Numbered from the stretch's first letter, positions 48,113 through 58,263 are shown. The stretch: DNA of 64,000 nt from Prosapia bicincta (GCA_036971475.1 JBAIZL010000001.1:153980044-154044043), one strand, 5' to 3'. Translations and numbers: made by a program. Notes: generated by a model not told the origin, from the sequence alone.

Positions 48113-50117
48113 CCTTGAGATGTAGATTTAGACGTACTCCATCCTAAGATCCGAGGGAAATTAGAGGTATTGGATAGGTTGGGAAGAGAGTTAAAATTGA
48201 AAATTGTACAAAGACTAGAAATTAAATTACTTCACTCATGAGGAGATGACTCCTGTTAATTTCACTCTTGGAAATTACTAAATTTTAGCAAATTACATTA
48301 CATTTATTTTTGCAATAGGCTGTTTAATATGAACTTACTTAAAACTCAAAGCTTGCGTGCATATGCTGCACAATTTGACGCCTATATTTCGGTCTCAGTT
48401 AACGTTCACTCACTCAAATGGTAGGTCGTAAAGTGCGTGAGCATGTACATTGCGTGCGTGGACTCCTTGGCGCCTACTGCACAAGTTAGACTGGCGTCGC
48501 TGTCGGGTTCCCCTTCTTGTAATTGGCCAAGCGATGGTAGCTTAAATTGTAAATTTATTTAGACTGGAGACATAATCTAACGGTGCAAAACTTTTCGATC
48601 GATACATTTTTAGTTAATTCAAAACCCGATTTATATTTTGTGTGATGTAACCTGTCGTCTGACCGCTTGGCTACTTGGGGCGGCCCGGACGTGCCTTATC
48701 CCTCGCTACCGCCGTCAGCAGTTTTCTTAGTCATGTATTAGCATCCCCACTTAGTAAATTAACTTTCATTTTCTAAACATAGTTTTTAAATTTCTATCAC
48801 ATATTTCAAAAGTAAGTAAAAATACAAGAAATAAAAATACAAAAATAATAAGGATTTTAAACCACTAACCACTGTAGTCAATTATTTTCACCTATTATTC
48901 AACACTGAACTATTTTGCTTCAGGACTTTTTATTAGTACAGGAGCAAACTATTAGTTTATTCCTAGGCAGCATGGGCTGTTGATCTGTATTTCTATAGTG
49001 TTTCATTGGTTTGTAGTGTTACTACTACTGAATTATTTGCTATTTTCAAAACTTTAACTACAGTTGAGTTTACAACAATCTAACTTCGTGTTTTTTTTGG
49101 ATCCCAAAAGTGCTCCAGGATATGCTTTCTAAAGGCTTTATAGTTATATAGTATTTTTGTTAAGAACACGGGTTTTGGATGTAGGTTCTTGAATTTAGCT
49201 GGGAGCGTCGTGACAGAAGCATGAAAGCAGATTGGGCAGCTAAAGTATGGTGTTACGTGTTATGTGATCCACTTCTTTGTGTTGAGATAATGTATGTACT
49301 CTTCTTTGAATGGGGAAGAAGGAAAACTTTGGCTCTCGACAATACCAAATATCCATGGAGGCCTTTGATTCCTTTGAGTAATAGAGAGCAATTGCTTGCT
49401 CAGCTTCAAGGCAGGCACTTTTATGTTTACTCATTGATTTTTTATGTGATCTGGAGATTTACCACTTTGTTAGTTTTGCGAAGGTACCATCAGAGTCAAG
49501 GAAACTATAACCATTCATGCTGTGATTGTGAGGATTTGATCAACATTCGTACAGTTATGACTTTTGAGGAAGTTTGAAAGTGTCTTTAGAGAAATATACT
49601 GCAGCGATAACCATGAAATCATATTTTAATGCCATTTAATGATATTTCTAAACATTTAATACTTTTGCTTCTTCCTTCGTTTCTAATGTTTTGTATTTCT
49701 ATTACTGCCATTTTTTTATTTTCTTGTTTCTTAGTGTTAACATTTTTCATTTCCTTTTTACTGATAGTTGTAATGTTCTTTTAATTTTTTTTAATGATAT
49801 TTTCATTTTTATCCACAAGACATTATTGTTAGAGCGCTTGCTTTCTGTGATTTTTGCAAGAAAAACATTTTGCTTTGATGCTATCTTGATTGACTGTATA
49901 AGCTAACTTATATTCCTATTTGTTTGAGCACTCGAGATAATTAATGAATAAATAATAAGTTGATTGAATGTCGAGTCACTAAGGGTACGGAGAGACGAGT
50001 TAGCAGAGCTATAGCCAAGGAAAGTTCTTGGTAAAGTGTAGGGGTTTGATGTTTTGCTTCCTCAGATTACTCACTTAAACATTAAATGTAAGTACTTTGT
50101 GCTTCTCATCACTACAA
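48113..50117. other. Intron sequence without recognisable features
   Basis: A 118-codon open frame at 49221-49577 on the + strand has no family resemblance that I can name. A GC-richer patch at 48640-48720 is unassigned. Confidence 0.4.
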
Positions 50118-50152
50118 CCTTGATGAGGGCAACAAATCAGGTGCCAAAACAT
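50118..50152 (+). ncRNA. Possible decayed hammerhead-like remnant
   Basis: UUGAUGAGGGCA, a loop, UGCC, then AAAACAUCGC resembles CUGAUGAG plus stem II (GGCA/UGCC) plus GAAAC with two mutated core bases. Stem I cannot be formed. No retroelement coding sequence adjoins it. Confidence 0.25.
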
Positions 50153-50364
50153 CGCAAATAAAAACTATTAACTTTTGACATGATATTCAACAGACCTATT
50201 TATTCCAAAATGTAACTTATATTTTATATGATGTTTTTACAAAATATTTAATTTGTTTTAAAAGATGATCTAGAGATTTTTATAATGTATCCCTAAATTA
50301 CTATTATATTTGCAGTTATGTAGACAATATGAAAAGGTTTATATTGTTATAAACCTTGTTACAG

Positions 50365-50506
50365 TTTGCTGCCTGGGTGGATGCAGTTATCTTCGTGTTT
50401 AGTTTAGAAAACGAAGCTAGTTTCAACGCCATCTACAACTACTATACCAAGATGGCACACTATCGAAACTCTGCTGAGATTCCACTTATTCTTGTAGGCA
50501 CGCAAG
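50365..50506 (+). CDS. CenG1A: Centaurin-gamma/AGAP exon: middle of the GTPase-like domain
   Basis: A 142-base exon with acceptor TTGTTACAG and donor CAAG|GTAAGA. It enters in phase 0 and leaves one base of the next codon. It encodes [20 protein letters not shown] then [20 protein letters not shown] and LILVGTQ. This follows directly on the previous exon's PPELQ, as in other AGAPs. VIFVFSLEN is the central beta strand, and GTQ begins the G4 motif (GTQD, standing in for NKxD), whose Asp is completed by the next exon. Confidence 0.95.
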
Positions 50507-51483
50507 GTAAGACAGTTTGCAAATGAATTTTCCAATATCATAATCATATACATGGTTACTTCATTGTTTTCTCGTTCTTTTCTTTGCTTTTTTTAAATTT
50601 CTCTCTCTTTCCTGTTTATTCACTCTATTATTACTCACTCTTCTGTTATATTATTCCAACGCTCTGGGCATTTTTGTGCCTTTTTGTTAGTTATATATTT
50701 TTCCTACTGAACCTTTTTCATCTTTATATGTAATCAGCCCTCTTTGCTTTTTACATGAACCAATTTGTTCTTTTTAAAGAAATGTTGTTTTTTCTTTATA
50801 TAAATAATCGAATCAGAATATAAGGTTTTATTTAAAAATAATACCATAATATATATATTTATATATAATAAGTCATATATTGAAGAGTCTTATAAACCTC
50901 ACTTTTATATGAATAAATTAAACAAAAGGTCAAATGTATACAAGTTATCGCTAAAAGCCTGAAACGGCTGACTAGTTATAAAAGCATTTTAGATCCTCAT
51001 CCAAGTTAATAGCAATATCTGGTTCAGAATCTAATTCTAAAACATGTAAACTTTGTGTGAGACTTATGTTCATCCTTTCTGAAAAAAAATACAACTAAAT
51101 GAAATAACTAACACCACACATATTGACACTGAACCACACTGTTTAGGCATCGCCTCTCATATTTTTATACAGTACATAATGACTATTATAATAGTTCAGC
51201 ATTTACAATTGTAATACTTGTACTCAAGTAAGTCTATAAAGTGAAACATGGATATGGGGTCAGGTTATCATAGGACACTTCTTTAAAATATAGAACTTGG
51301 CCATCATTTTAGCAAAAAAAAAATATCTTTGTCATCTTGGTCCCACACAAGATACCTAGTTATAATTGGGTCTCTTCAATATCCAAAATGTTCATCTTCT
51401 TCCTGTCATATCCATCCTTTCATACAGTATCCACTTAATAATAAAACGCACACATTTAAAGCAAGTTAATTGTTAAAATTAAT
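50507..51483 (+). other. Intron sequence
   Basis: Nothing recognisable up to the LINE relic beginning near 51484. It includes a short TATATATTTATATATAA patch near 50851-50870. Confidence 0.5.
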
Positions 51484-52290
51484 GCACTGCAGAGAAAGCT
51501 ATTGAGTATAAGATCACAATGCATCATCTATTCATAGACTTCAAATCTGGGTACAACAGCATAAAGAGACCCAAGCTGTATGCATTATGTGATTTCATTA
51601 ACACCATCCATGCTTATAGCCTTAATAAGAATGACAATGTACGATGCCAAATACATGGTCAAGGTCCAGAGTGACCTTTTCCTCGAATTTCCGTCCAATA
51701 AAGGAGAGACAAGGAGATGCCTTGTCATGTTTACTTTTCAACATCACAGTGGAAAAGGTCGTACAGGACTTGGGGGATCGAAGCGCTAGGCACAATATCA
51801 TCAATTACCTGGTGCAACTACTAGCAAATGCTGATGACATAGATCTCATAGCTAGTCTTTCAGGGGCCTAGAAAAGGCATTTACAAATCTGTTACAAGAA
51901 GGGAAGGAGATAGGATTTGAGATCAATTAACAGGTGCAACTACTAGCAAATGCCGATGACATTGACCTCATAGCTAGATCTTTCAGGGGCCTAGAAGAGG
52001 CATTTTCAAGTCTGTTACAAGCAGCCAAGGATATGGGACTTGAGATCAATGAAGGCAAAACAAAATATCTATGGTGTGGCAACCCTCAAGTAGCCCAACA
52101 GTCAGGTGGATTTGTTGAGCTGGGACCCTTCAAATTTGAAGTAGTGAATCAATTCACTTATCGGGAATCCATTGTCAGCTCCATTGAGGTGAATAAAAGG
52201 TTAGTCTGTTCCAATAAAGCATACTTTGGATTACACAAACACCTAAGCACCAGTAAGCAAGTTGGAATAGAAAAATGATGCTGAATAAGA
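51484..52290 (+). pseudogene. LINE reverse-transcriptase pseudogene with a duplicated catalytic box
   Basis: The + strand encodes, across frame changes, HHLFIDFKSGYNSIKRPKLY (motif A, FIDFKxAYDS), MYDAKYMVKVQ, RQGDALSCLLFNITVEKVVQ (motif B) and VQLLANADDIDLIA (motif C). It continues GLEINEGKTKYLWCGN and FEVVNQFTYRESIVSS, which correspond to the thumb/linker. The order is that of RTE/Jockey-type APE LINE polymerases. YADD reads NADD, and the Asp of motif A (AYDS) reads GYNS, so catalytic residues are lost. About 122 bases holding motif C are duplicated: 51811-51930 and 51933-52050. A frame change near 51700 also breaks it. Confidence 0.85.
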
Positions 52291-52774
52291 TTTTGATCCA
52301 TCTCATACTAAGTTTCTGTAGCTGTTTCCATGTACAGATAATCATATCGGCATATTGCTCTTTAGAAAATGGAATCAGCATTGTAACTCAGTTACGCTTC
52401 TTTTGTCCGTATGACAATCTAGTATAAAATATTCAAACACAGTAGATAATTTAAATCCTTATCAGCTGTTATTACTGAAACCTACCTACTTTGAATAAAA
52501 GTTCTAAAAATAACACAACCTAATTGGAATTTATTGTTAAATTTAGATTTTTTGAATCTATTTCGTGGGAATCCGAATCAATAAAGGTTTTTGTTTTTTG
52601 TCTAAAGATCAAAGTTTCAAAATTATTTAGTCATTTTCTTGTAAATGACATTATTTGTGTTTATTTTATTATACATAAATAAAATATCCTCTATTAAAAA
52701 TATCCATTTGGGAATAGTTCAAGCTCATTTTCCTTTAAAAGGATTTTATTTTGTTACTGTAATATTTTGTTTAG
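52291..52774 (+). other. Intron sequence before the third visible exon
   Basis: AT-rich, ending in TATTTTGTTTAG, the acceptor of the next exon. No other feature seen. Confidence 0.5.
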
Positions 52775-52909
52775 ATGCAATAAGTGAAAACAACCCTCGA
52801 GTAATAGATGATGCTAGAGCTAGAAAGCTAGCAACGGATTTAAAAAGGTGTTCTTACTATGAAACTTGTGCAACTTATGGCCTTAATGTAGAAAGAGTTT
52901 TTCAAGATG
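52775..52909 (+). CDS. CenG1A: Centaurin-gamma/AGAP exon: end of the GTPase-like domain
   Basis: A 135-base exon with acceptor TTTTGTTTAG and donor GATG|GTAAGT. It completes the split Asp codon of GTQD and reads AISENNPRVIDDARARKLAT, DLKRCSYYETCATYGLNVER and VFQD, leaving one base for the next exon. CATYG takes the place of the G5 SAK motif. ARARKLATDLKRC is the helix before it, strongly conserved in AGAPs. The domain is complete, with P-loop, G3, G4 and G5 all recognisable over three exons. Confidence 0.95.
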
Positions 52910-53337
52910 GTAAGTAAATAATAATTTTCTTTTACTGCTGGAATTTTTGTATTCTAAATAAACACATTTAAATCTATATGGTATTAAAAAACACAATACT
53001 TATCAAATAAATTAAGTTCATGAATAACTGTAAAAGTGTTTTGGCTAGTATTTTTATTAAATGTAAACTAAATTTTACATAAACTATACAAATTTCATAC
53101 TAACTAATAATTAACTTCTTAGCTTATACATACAATGCTGAGTTAACAGAATTTTTTAATTTTTTTCTCTGTCTAACTGGAAGCAATTCAAGCAGTAAAA
53201 TCCATTCTCTACCACGTTTTTGTAAATGTGAAACTTTGCATATGAGCTTCCTTTAATGGTTGTTTTCCTGATTAATATTTCATTAAAAAATAAAGTCATT
53301 TATTTTGTCTTCTATATAGATGGCTTGATACGTTTTT
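52910..53337 (+). other. Intron sequence
   Basis: Nothing recognised before the foldback at 53338. Confidence 0.5.
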
Positions 53338-53406
53338 ATTAATCACTTAAACAATAGTTTATGACTATCCGAACTTTATATTTAGTAAATTTGTTAAAAC
53401 TTACTG

Positions 53407-53452
53407 AGACAGAACGTTTTCGATCGCTATGTGCCGATTTTCATCAGTGTCT
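53407..53452 (-). ncRNA. Hammerhead-ribozyme-like motif, left arm, intact boxes
   Basis: On the minus strand: AGACA, CUGAUGA, stem II (AUCG/CGAU closing GCACAUAG), GAA, palindromic AACGUU, C, then UGUCU. AGACA pairs with UGUCU as a five-base stem I, and the predicted cleavage site UUC falls just before UGUCU. All conserved core positions are present. Confidence 0.6.
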
Positions 53453-53464
53453 TCTGCCTGAAGA

Positions 53465-53510
53465 AGACACTGATGAAGATCGGCACATAGCGATCATAAA
53501 CGTTCTGTCT
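53465..53510 (+). ncRNA. Hammerhead-like motif, right arm, GAA box mutated
   Basis: The plus strand repeats the same order with stem II improved to five pairs (GAUCG/CGAUC), but the GAA box reads AUA. This would abolish catalysis. Confidence 0.5.
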
Positions 53511-53581
53511 CAGTAAGTTTTAACAAATTTACTAAATTTAAAGTTCGGGTAGTCATCAACTAATGTTTAAGTGATTAATAA

Positions 53582-54214
53582 GATTCACCGAACGTAATGG
53601 ACTACAAAATTCAAGAATTGATACATTTGTTCATTTACCAGTTTTATTAATGTTTAAAATTATAGTTTATTAATGTTTTAAGTTAAGCAGAAAAAAGGGA
53701 TCTAAAATGAGGTATTCTTTAGCCAAGAAAAAAGCATGGAAAGAAAATGATAGGAAAGTGAGTCGTGACATATGGATGTTAGAGTTAGTAATGGGAAACC
53801 AAATTTTATTATAGAAAATCTCTTACAAAGAGCAGATAAACATTGCAGAGGAACATTTTATTATAGAAAATCTCTTACAAAGAGCAGAGGAACATTTTAT
53901 TAATCCAGCCCACAGTCGCTTGTTTGTAGCTTCAACCCTAGAGCAGTCGCATCGACTGTGCATCTGATTCCCGTCGCTGTGGGTTATAATCACATGCATT
54001 TTAAAAATTGTATTTTAATTAGTAAATGCAGTTTATATATATTTTTATTTATTTTACCTTAGTATAAGATGTATAAGGAATTTTAAAGAGTTGGATTTTA
54101 ATGACTACTTGGATTTATTGTATTGTAAAATAAATTAATAATGACAACATAAATATTTAGTTTTTTGAAAAAGCCAAATTGTCTGTGATCTGTCATTAGC
54201 ATATATAAAAACAT
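53582..54214 (+). other. Intron sequence with a short direct repeat
   Basis: ATTTTATTATAGAAAATCTC is repeated near 53803 and 53852. A stretch at 53905-53990 with GTCGCATCGACTGTGCATCT looks like a dispersed repeat, but I cannot name it. Confidence 0.45.
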
Positions 54215-54560
54215 ATTTTTATTCATCCACTCAAGTTCAAATACCTTTTTATTAAGCTTGTAGTGGATGGCACTTGATGTTAATACTGTTTTTTTTTCAA
54301 ATATCAATTCATTATTTTTAATTTAAAAAAGTTGATGACTTTAGGTTGAATTGAACTGTATAACTTCATGTTTAAACTCCAGCACTCAACTGCTGGTTTT
54401 CCATCTTGTAGTCATATAGTTTGAATCCAACTTAAAGACATCAACTTTTTTAAATTAAAAATAATGAACTAATATTTGAAAGAACTGTATGAACATAAAG
54501 TGTCATCCTCTAAAAGTTTAAAAAAATGTATTTGAACTTGAGTGGATCAATAAAAAGTAT
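54215..54560. mobile_element. Foldback MITE
   Basis: TTTTTATTCATCCACTCAAG at the left and CTTGAGTGGATCAATAAAAA at the right are inverse copies, and the inner AATTTAAAAAAGTTGATG / CATCAACTTTTTTAAATT pair continues the arms. The spacer of about 70 bases contains CAGCACTCAACTGCTGG. A half copy lies at 17848-17955. No coding sequence. Confidence 0.82.
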
Positions 54561-54753
54561 ATTATTAACAATTAAAAATTTTAGCAGGGTATATATATAT
54601 ATATTAAATATGGTGATATGTTTTCTTGTATATATAGTTAATAAATTTAAAATATTTCAAACACAAGAATACTTTTATAGAATAAAGTATTCTTGTGTTT
54701 GAAATATTTTAAATTTATTAAATATATATATATATATTATATATATATATTAA

Positions 54754-54816
<63 letters not shown>

Positions 54817-54856
54817 AACATAGGTTATTCAAATACAAGAATATTTATTAATGTAT

Positions 54857-54901
54857 ATTCAAAGCTTTTTGTTGGTAAACAGTACCAACATCATCAGGAA
54901 T
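54857..54901 (-). ncRNA. Hammerhead-like motif, left arm, GAA box mutated
   Basis: On the minus strand: AUUC, CUGAUGA, stem II (GUUGGUA with UACCAAC), AAA in place of GAA, palindromic AAGCUU, U, GAAU. Loss of the invariant G12 predicts an inactive copy. Confidence 0.5.
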
Positions 54902-54938
54902 GAAAATTAAAATAATGAAAATAATTATTGTAATTTTC

Positions 54939-54983
54939 ATTCCTGATGATGTTGGTACTTTCTACCAACGAAAAGCTTTGAAT
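54939..54983 (+). ncRNA. Hammerhead-ribozyme-like motif, right arm, best-preserved copy
   Basis: Plus strand: AUUC, CUGAUGA, a perfect seven-pair stem II (GUUGGUA with UACCAAC, loop CUUUC), GAA, perfect palindrome AAGCUU, U, GAAU. Stem I is AUUC/GAAU and cleavage is predicted between 54979 and 54980. No core position deviates. The very short palindromic stem III is the form reported for Penelope-like hammerheads, which are thought to work as dimers. Confidence 0.68.
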
Positions 54984-55063
54984 ATAAATTAATAAATATT
55001 CTTGTATTTGAATAACCTATGTTGTTTTCAATTATTAAACAAGAAAACATATTTTATATTTAT

Positions 55064-55138
<75 letters not shown>

Positions 55139-55170
55139 AAGTCAGAGCAACGGAAAAATTATGGACAACG

Positions 55171-55205
<35 letters not shown>

Positions 55206-55211
<6 letters not shown>

Positions 55212-55472
55212 AATATGAAAATATATAGGATACCTTAGTGGAAGTGGTTTAGTTATAATTATTTAATAAAAACTCAAATTAATTTATTTTTTTGTTGATC
55301 TAAGTAGGAATTGACTTTGAACATTCCAAAAAAGGAATTGACATTTATATTATTTGTTTAATTTGCTAGTCTATCTTATAAACAATTATCTACTATAAAA
55401 TTTTTTTCAAGTAACCATTTAAAGTTTTTTTTCCAACTTATTATGTTAGTTACAACAATATGTTTGTTACAG
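55206..55472 (+). other. Intron sequence before the fourth visible exon
   Basis: AT-rich, ending in TTGTTACAG acceptor. Nothing else seen. Confidence 0.5.
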
Positions 55473-55669
55473 CTTGTCAGAAAATAGTTCAGCAAAGGCT
55501 ATCCCAGTCAACAACATGTCTAGCAACACCAAGTAACTCACGACCTTCGACGCCTAGTAATCCGATCACACCTCTGCCACGCTTGCAGGTACCTGCTCCT
55601 TCTCCACCCTTAATATTGCCATCTCCTTCACCTCATTCACCTAATCATGCACATACACTTTCTTATAAG
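55473..55669 (+). CDS. CenG1A: Centaurin-gamma/AGAP exon: linker after the GTPase domain
   Basis: A 197-base exon with acceptor TTGTTACAG and donor AAG|GTAAGT. It completes the codon left by the third exon and ends in phase 0. It encodes ACQKIVQQRLSQSTTCLATP and then a Ser/Pro/Thr-rich stretch ending HAHTLSYK. The start continues VFQD as VFQDACQKIVQQRL, the conserved helix at the end of the AGAP GTPase domain. The rest is the low-complexity linker that separates it from the PH domain and varies between species. Confidence 0.88.
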
Positions 55670-56787
55670 GTAAGTATCATACATATATTTTCACTATGCA
55701 ATTTAACAAATAATTTTTTATCATCCTAAAAAATCCTATCAAATCATAACTTTAATCTCTATGTAACTCTGTTGATCTTAAAAAAGGTAACAGTTTTTAA
55801 AACTTTATCTGAATACTTTATGTACTTTTAACGAGTGAGTTAATAAACTGAATATTAAAAATAACTAACACCACTAAGTGGTTAATGGTTATTGAAATTT
55901 AATCTGCATTTAAGTTTTTTAATATCAAAAACACTACAAAAGGAGTGTGGTTTTTAATTTTATACAAACACAATTATTATTATTAAAAATCATTATTGTT
56001 CATATAATATTTAAAAAGTTTGTTACAAAAGGTAATATTTCAAGTTTACCTTTAAAAGTTTTAAATGAGTTCAAACTTTAAATCCTTTAAATAAAATATT
56101 CTATTGAAGTTGTAGAATTATTTGAGGCTGGGCAAACCCTTTAACTCTGAAAATGCCGCTGTTCCACTTTTATCAAACTATCCCATTTAGGCAGTATGTT
56201 TTTCCACGTAACTATAATCACTTGTCATTACTTTTTATATTCCAATTCTTCTTCTTTAAATTGTTTACTGTATAAGTTAATTTCAATAATGATAGTTTTT
56301 TATAGTACTTTTAAATACTACTTAGAAAAACAATATATTAACATCAATTAAATTTATATTTCTTAAGCTATTTTGTACTTTGGATTAAAAGGCAAGGTGT
56401 ATGTAGATAAAATAGTTTGATTTATTCACATTAATATTTTGAGACAATATTTCTATGCACAGGTCACCAAAAAACCATTATTTTCATGAGCTAGGTATGA
56501 TAAGTGATTGGTTCGTATATAAATTTCAAGACCCTGAACATTTGGGAAACATTGTAGGCTATATCAAGGGGGAAATGAAATGTTTATATTGCTTTGTAAG
56601 ACAAGTAAAATACAGTTGAACTTCACAGTATTGCACATCAAATTTCACAGGTTCAAGAATATTCATTTGTTAAAACTGTTATTCATTTTACAAAGTGCTA
56701 TAAAGATATCCACAGAGTGTATAAAGAGTTTGATAAAGGTAAGCATTAATACGGTATACTGCAATAAACAGGAAGTTATATTGGTAC
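55670..56787 (+). other. Intron sequence
   Basis: No feature recognised before the piggyBac-like element whose TTAA begins at 56788. Confidence 0.5.
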
Positions 56788-57409
56788 TTAACCCTTTGGA
56801 CGCCAGCCGCTCGGGCCGGAGCCCAACTCCTGACCGCCAGCCGCTCTGTTAGCGGTACTAGAGAGAACCGCCAAGGCCTGTTTGAACGTTTTTGCACCGG
56901 TTTACATTTCGCTCTGTGCTTTCGTTATTTTATATGCAAATGTAATGATTTTTTTTTGTTTTATAGATAATTACGTGGGCTATCAACATTTAGTAATTAA
57001 AAAAGCGTTACTTGTGCAACAACATTATTGATAGAGCAATAATGCCTAACAGAAAAAAAATGTATACAAAAAATCAACTTTAGATAAAAAAATTAAGTAC
57101 TAAAAAAATATTTTTATTTATCGCAAAAGTTTTTATTCAATTTAGTAACTAAATATCATACTGTTTGCAAATTTTCACAACTCTACTACAAAAAATAGTT
57201 TGTCAAAAACGTTTTTCAAAAAACGTTACAAATAGAAAAAAATGTATTATTATAAGCACTATTTATACAAAAGAATATAAGTTTGTAAATACTCACAAGT
57301 TTACAAAATACTTACAACGTATGGTGATAAAGGCCTTTTCGCACTAACAACAGTTCATTTTATAGTTTATAGTATAATAAAAGTAAACAAAAATATTTAC
57401 GTCGCCACA

Positions 57410-57979
57410 TCACTTTCTAATACAAATGTTTAGGAAGCCACAAAGGGTGGACACTTTTATTGCACTTATTACAAAAGTACCTTGTTTTTTCCTTTTGCCA
57501 CCTTGAGTAATACTCACTCTACTGCACACAGAACAATTTCGTTCCTTGTTATCAGGCAATCGAGCAAGAAGTCCATTTTGAGCACGCTGTACTTGAACTG
57601 ACGCTTGTTCACCAATCCATTCAGCAGCAAGTCCTTCAACCAGTGCAACTGTGAATTCCAGTCTTGATAGCGGGTTGTCTGTGTTGTTTTTGTATAGGAT
57701 GTATAAGTTAACAATCATACGACCAAAAATATGAAACATAATCTTTTTCCAATACTTGAGCGTACGCCGCTCGTCCATGTAGCAATACAACATTTGATCG
57801 GACGAATCTACGCCGCCCATATAGGAATTGTACCTACGTATGATAGATGGCTTGTTAGTAATAAACAACTTATTTCCTCTCTTTTTAGATTTCCTTTCAC
57901 TTTTTGCCGTAGCATTTGTTGACAAGAGAAGTACTTGATATTTTGGGACGACTAGCGACATCGCGCTATATGAGAGCAT
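57410..57979 (-). pseudogene. piggyBac transposase C-terminal part
   Basis: After about 25 unrelated residues, the frame gives NKPSIIRRYNSYMGGVDSSD (about residues 42-61), then YCYMDERRTLKYWKKIMFHI. D58 and D61 in GGVDSSD correspond to the last two acidic residues of the piggyBac DDD/D catalytic set. The tail has NCSVCS at 148-153 and TLCGFLNICIRK at the end, the remains of the Cys-rich domain that binds the transposon ends; a middle Cys pair is missing. The catalytic core before GGVD, including the first two Asp, is deleted. This copy cannot transpose by itself but might be mobilised in trans. Confidence 0.9.
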
Positions 57980-58157
57980 GTGACTTATCAGCTCTGCCCC
58001 CGATCACGACAAAAACAAATATCTGAGCCAAGGTCACTGGTACTACCATCGTGAAAATTATTTTCCTGTAGTGTTAGTGACTTCAACGAAAGTCCAAAAC
58101 AATAGAAACAAAATTTAAAAGTGTCTAAATACATCTTAAAAATAATGTTTTCCTGGC

Positions 58158-58263
58158 GGTCCGATTGATCGGACCTTGGCGGTTTTCGCCTACACATCGT
58201 CGGTCCGATGGATCGGACCGTGGCGGTTTTCGCCTACACACCGTTGGTCCGATAGATCGGACC
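58158..58263. repeat. Three subterminal palindromes in the piggyBac-like right end
   Basis: GGTCCGATTGATCGGACC, GGTCCGATGGATCGGACC and GGTCCGATAGATCGGACC start at 58158, 58202 and 58246, exactly 44 bases apart. The arms are identical and only the centre differs. They lie 15-120 bases inside the terminus, where piggyBac transposases bind internal repeats, so they are probable transposase binding sites. Confidence 0.85.

Larger units (their letters stand above)
15043..50364 (+). other. CenG1A: 35.3-kb intron of the AGAP gene, filled with arrays and transposons
   Basis: The intron starts GTTGGT after an exon ending in phase 0 and ends TTGTTACAG before an exon starting in phase 0. The encoded protein is continuous across it (PPELQ then FAAWVDAV), as in family members, so no exon is missing inside. 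Its interior holds at least nine distinct tandem arrays and several transposon families, listed separately. Stretches in which I see nothing assignable are 15043-15757, 21501-24607, 25137-27387, 28175-28640, 30656-31148, 32877-33446, 34251-35077, 36171-37552, 39884-40512, 41272-42321 and 48113-50364. Confidence 0.85.
53338..53581. mobile_element. Foldback element with two hammerhead-like motifs
   Basis: The two arms, about 120 bases each, are near-perfect inverse copies: ATTAATCACTTAAACAATAG at the left and ACTAATGTTTAAGTGATTAA at the right, with CAGTGTCTTCTGCCTGAAGA at the centre. The arms carry one hammerhead-like motif each in opposite orientation. Its right flank up to about 53620 (AAGATTCACCGAACGTAATG, then ACTACAAAATTCAAGAATTG) matches in reverse the 92-bp triplicate at 14131-14410. 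Confidence 0.88.
54590..55205. mobile_element. Inverted PLE-end foldbacks between (AT)n tracts
   Basis: A short foldback at 54643-54720 (ATTTCAAACACAAGAATACT and inverse) comes first, then (AT)n to about 54812. A longer foldback at 54815-55030 has arms starting AACAACATAGGTTATTCAAA and ending in the inverse. Its arms are the same Penelope-like ends seen at 15.8-17.7 kb, joined with no coding sequence between. (AT)n tracts follow at about 55065-55128 and 55171-55202. Confidence 0.83.

Noticed and set aside
49221..49577. 118-codon open frame on the + strand
   Set aside because: No known motif, and a comparably long frame exists on the other strand. It lies inside the AGAP intron without splice evidence, so it was left as unassigned sequence.
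50118..50152. Hammerhead motif claimed as functional
   Set aside because: Two invariant core bases differ and stem I cannot be formed, so it is listed only as a possible remnant.
53905..53990. Possible tRNA-like or SINE sequence
   Set aside because: The GTCGCATCGACTGTGCATCT region hints at a cloverleaf-derived repeat, but no A-box/B-box pair with proper spacing could be found.
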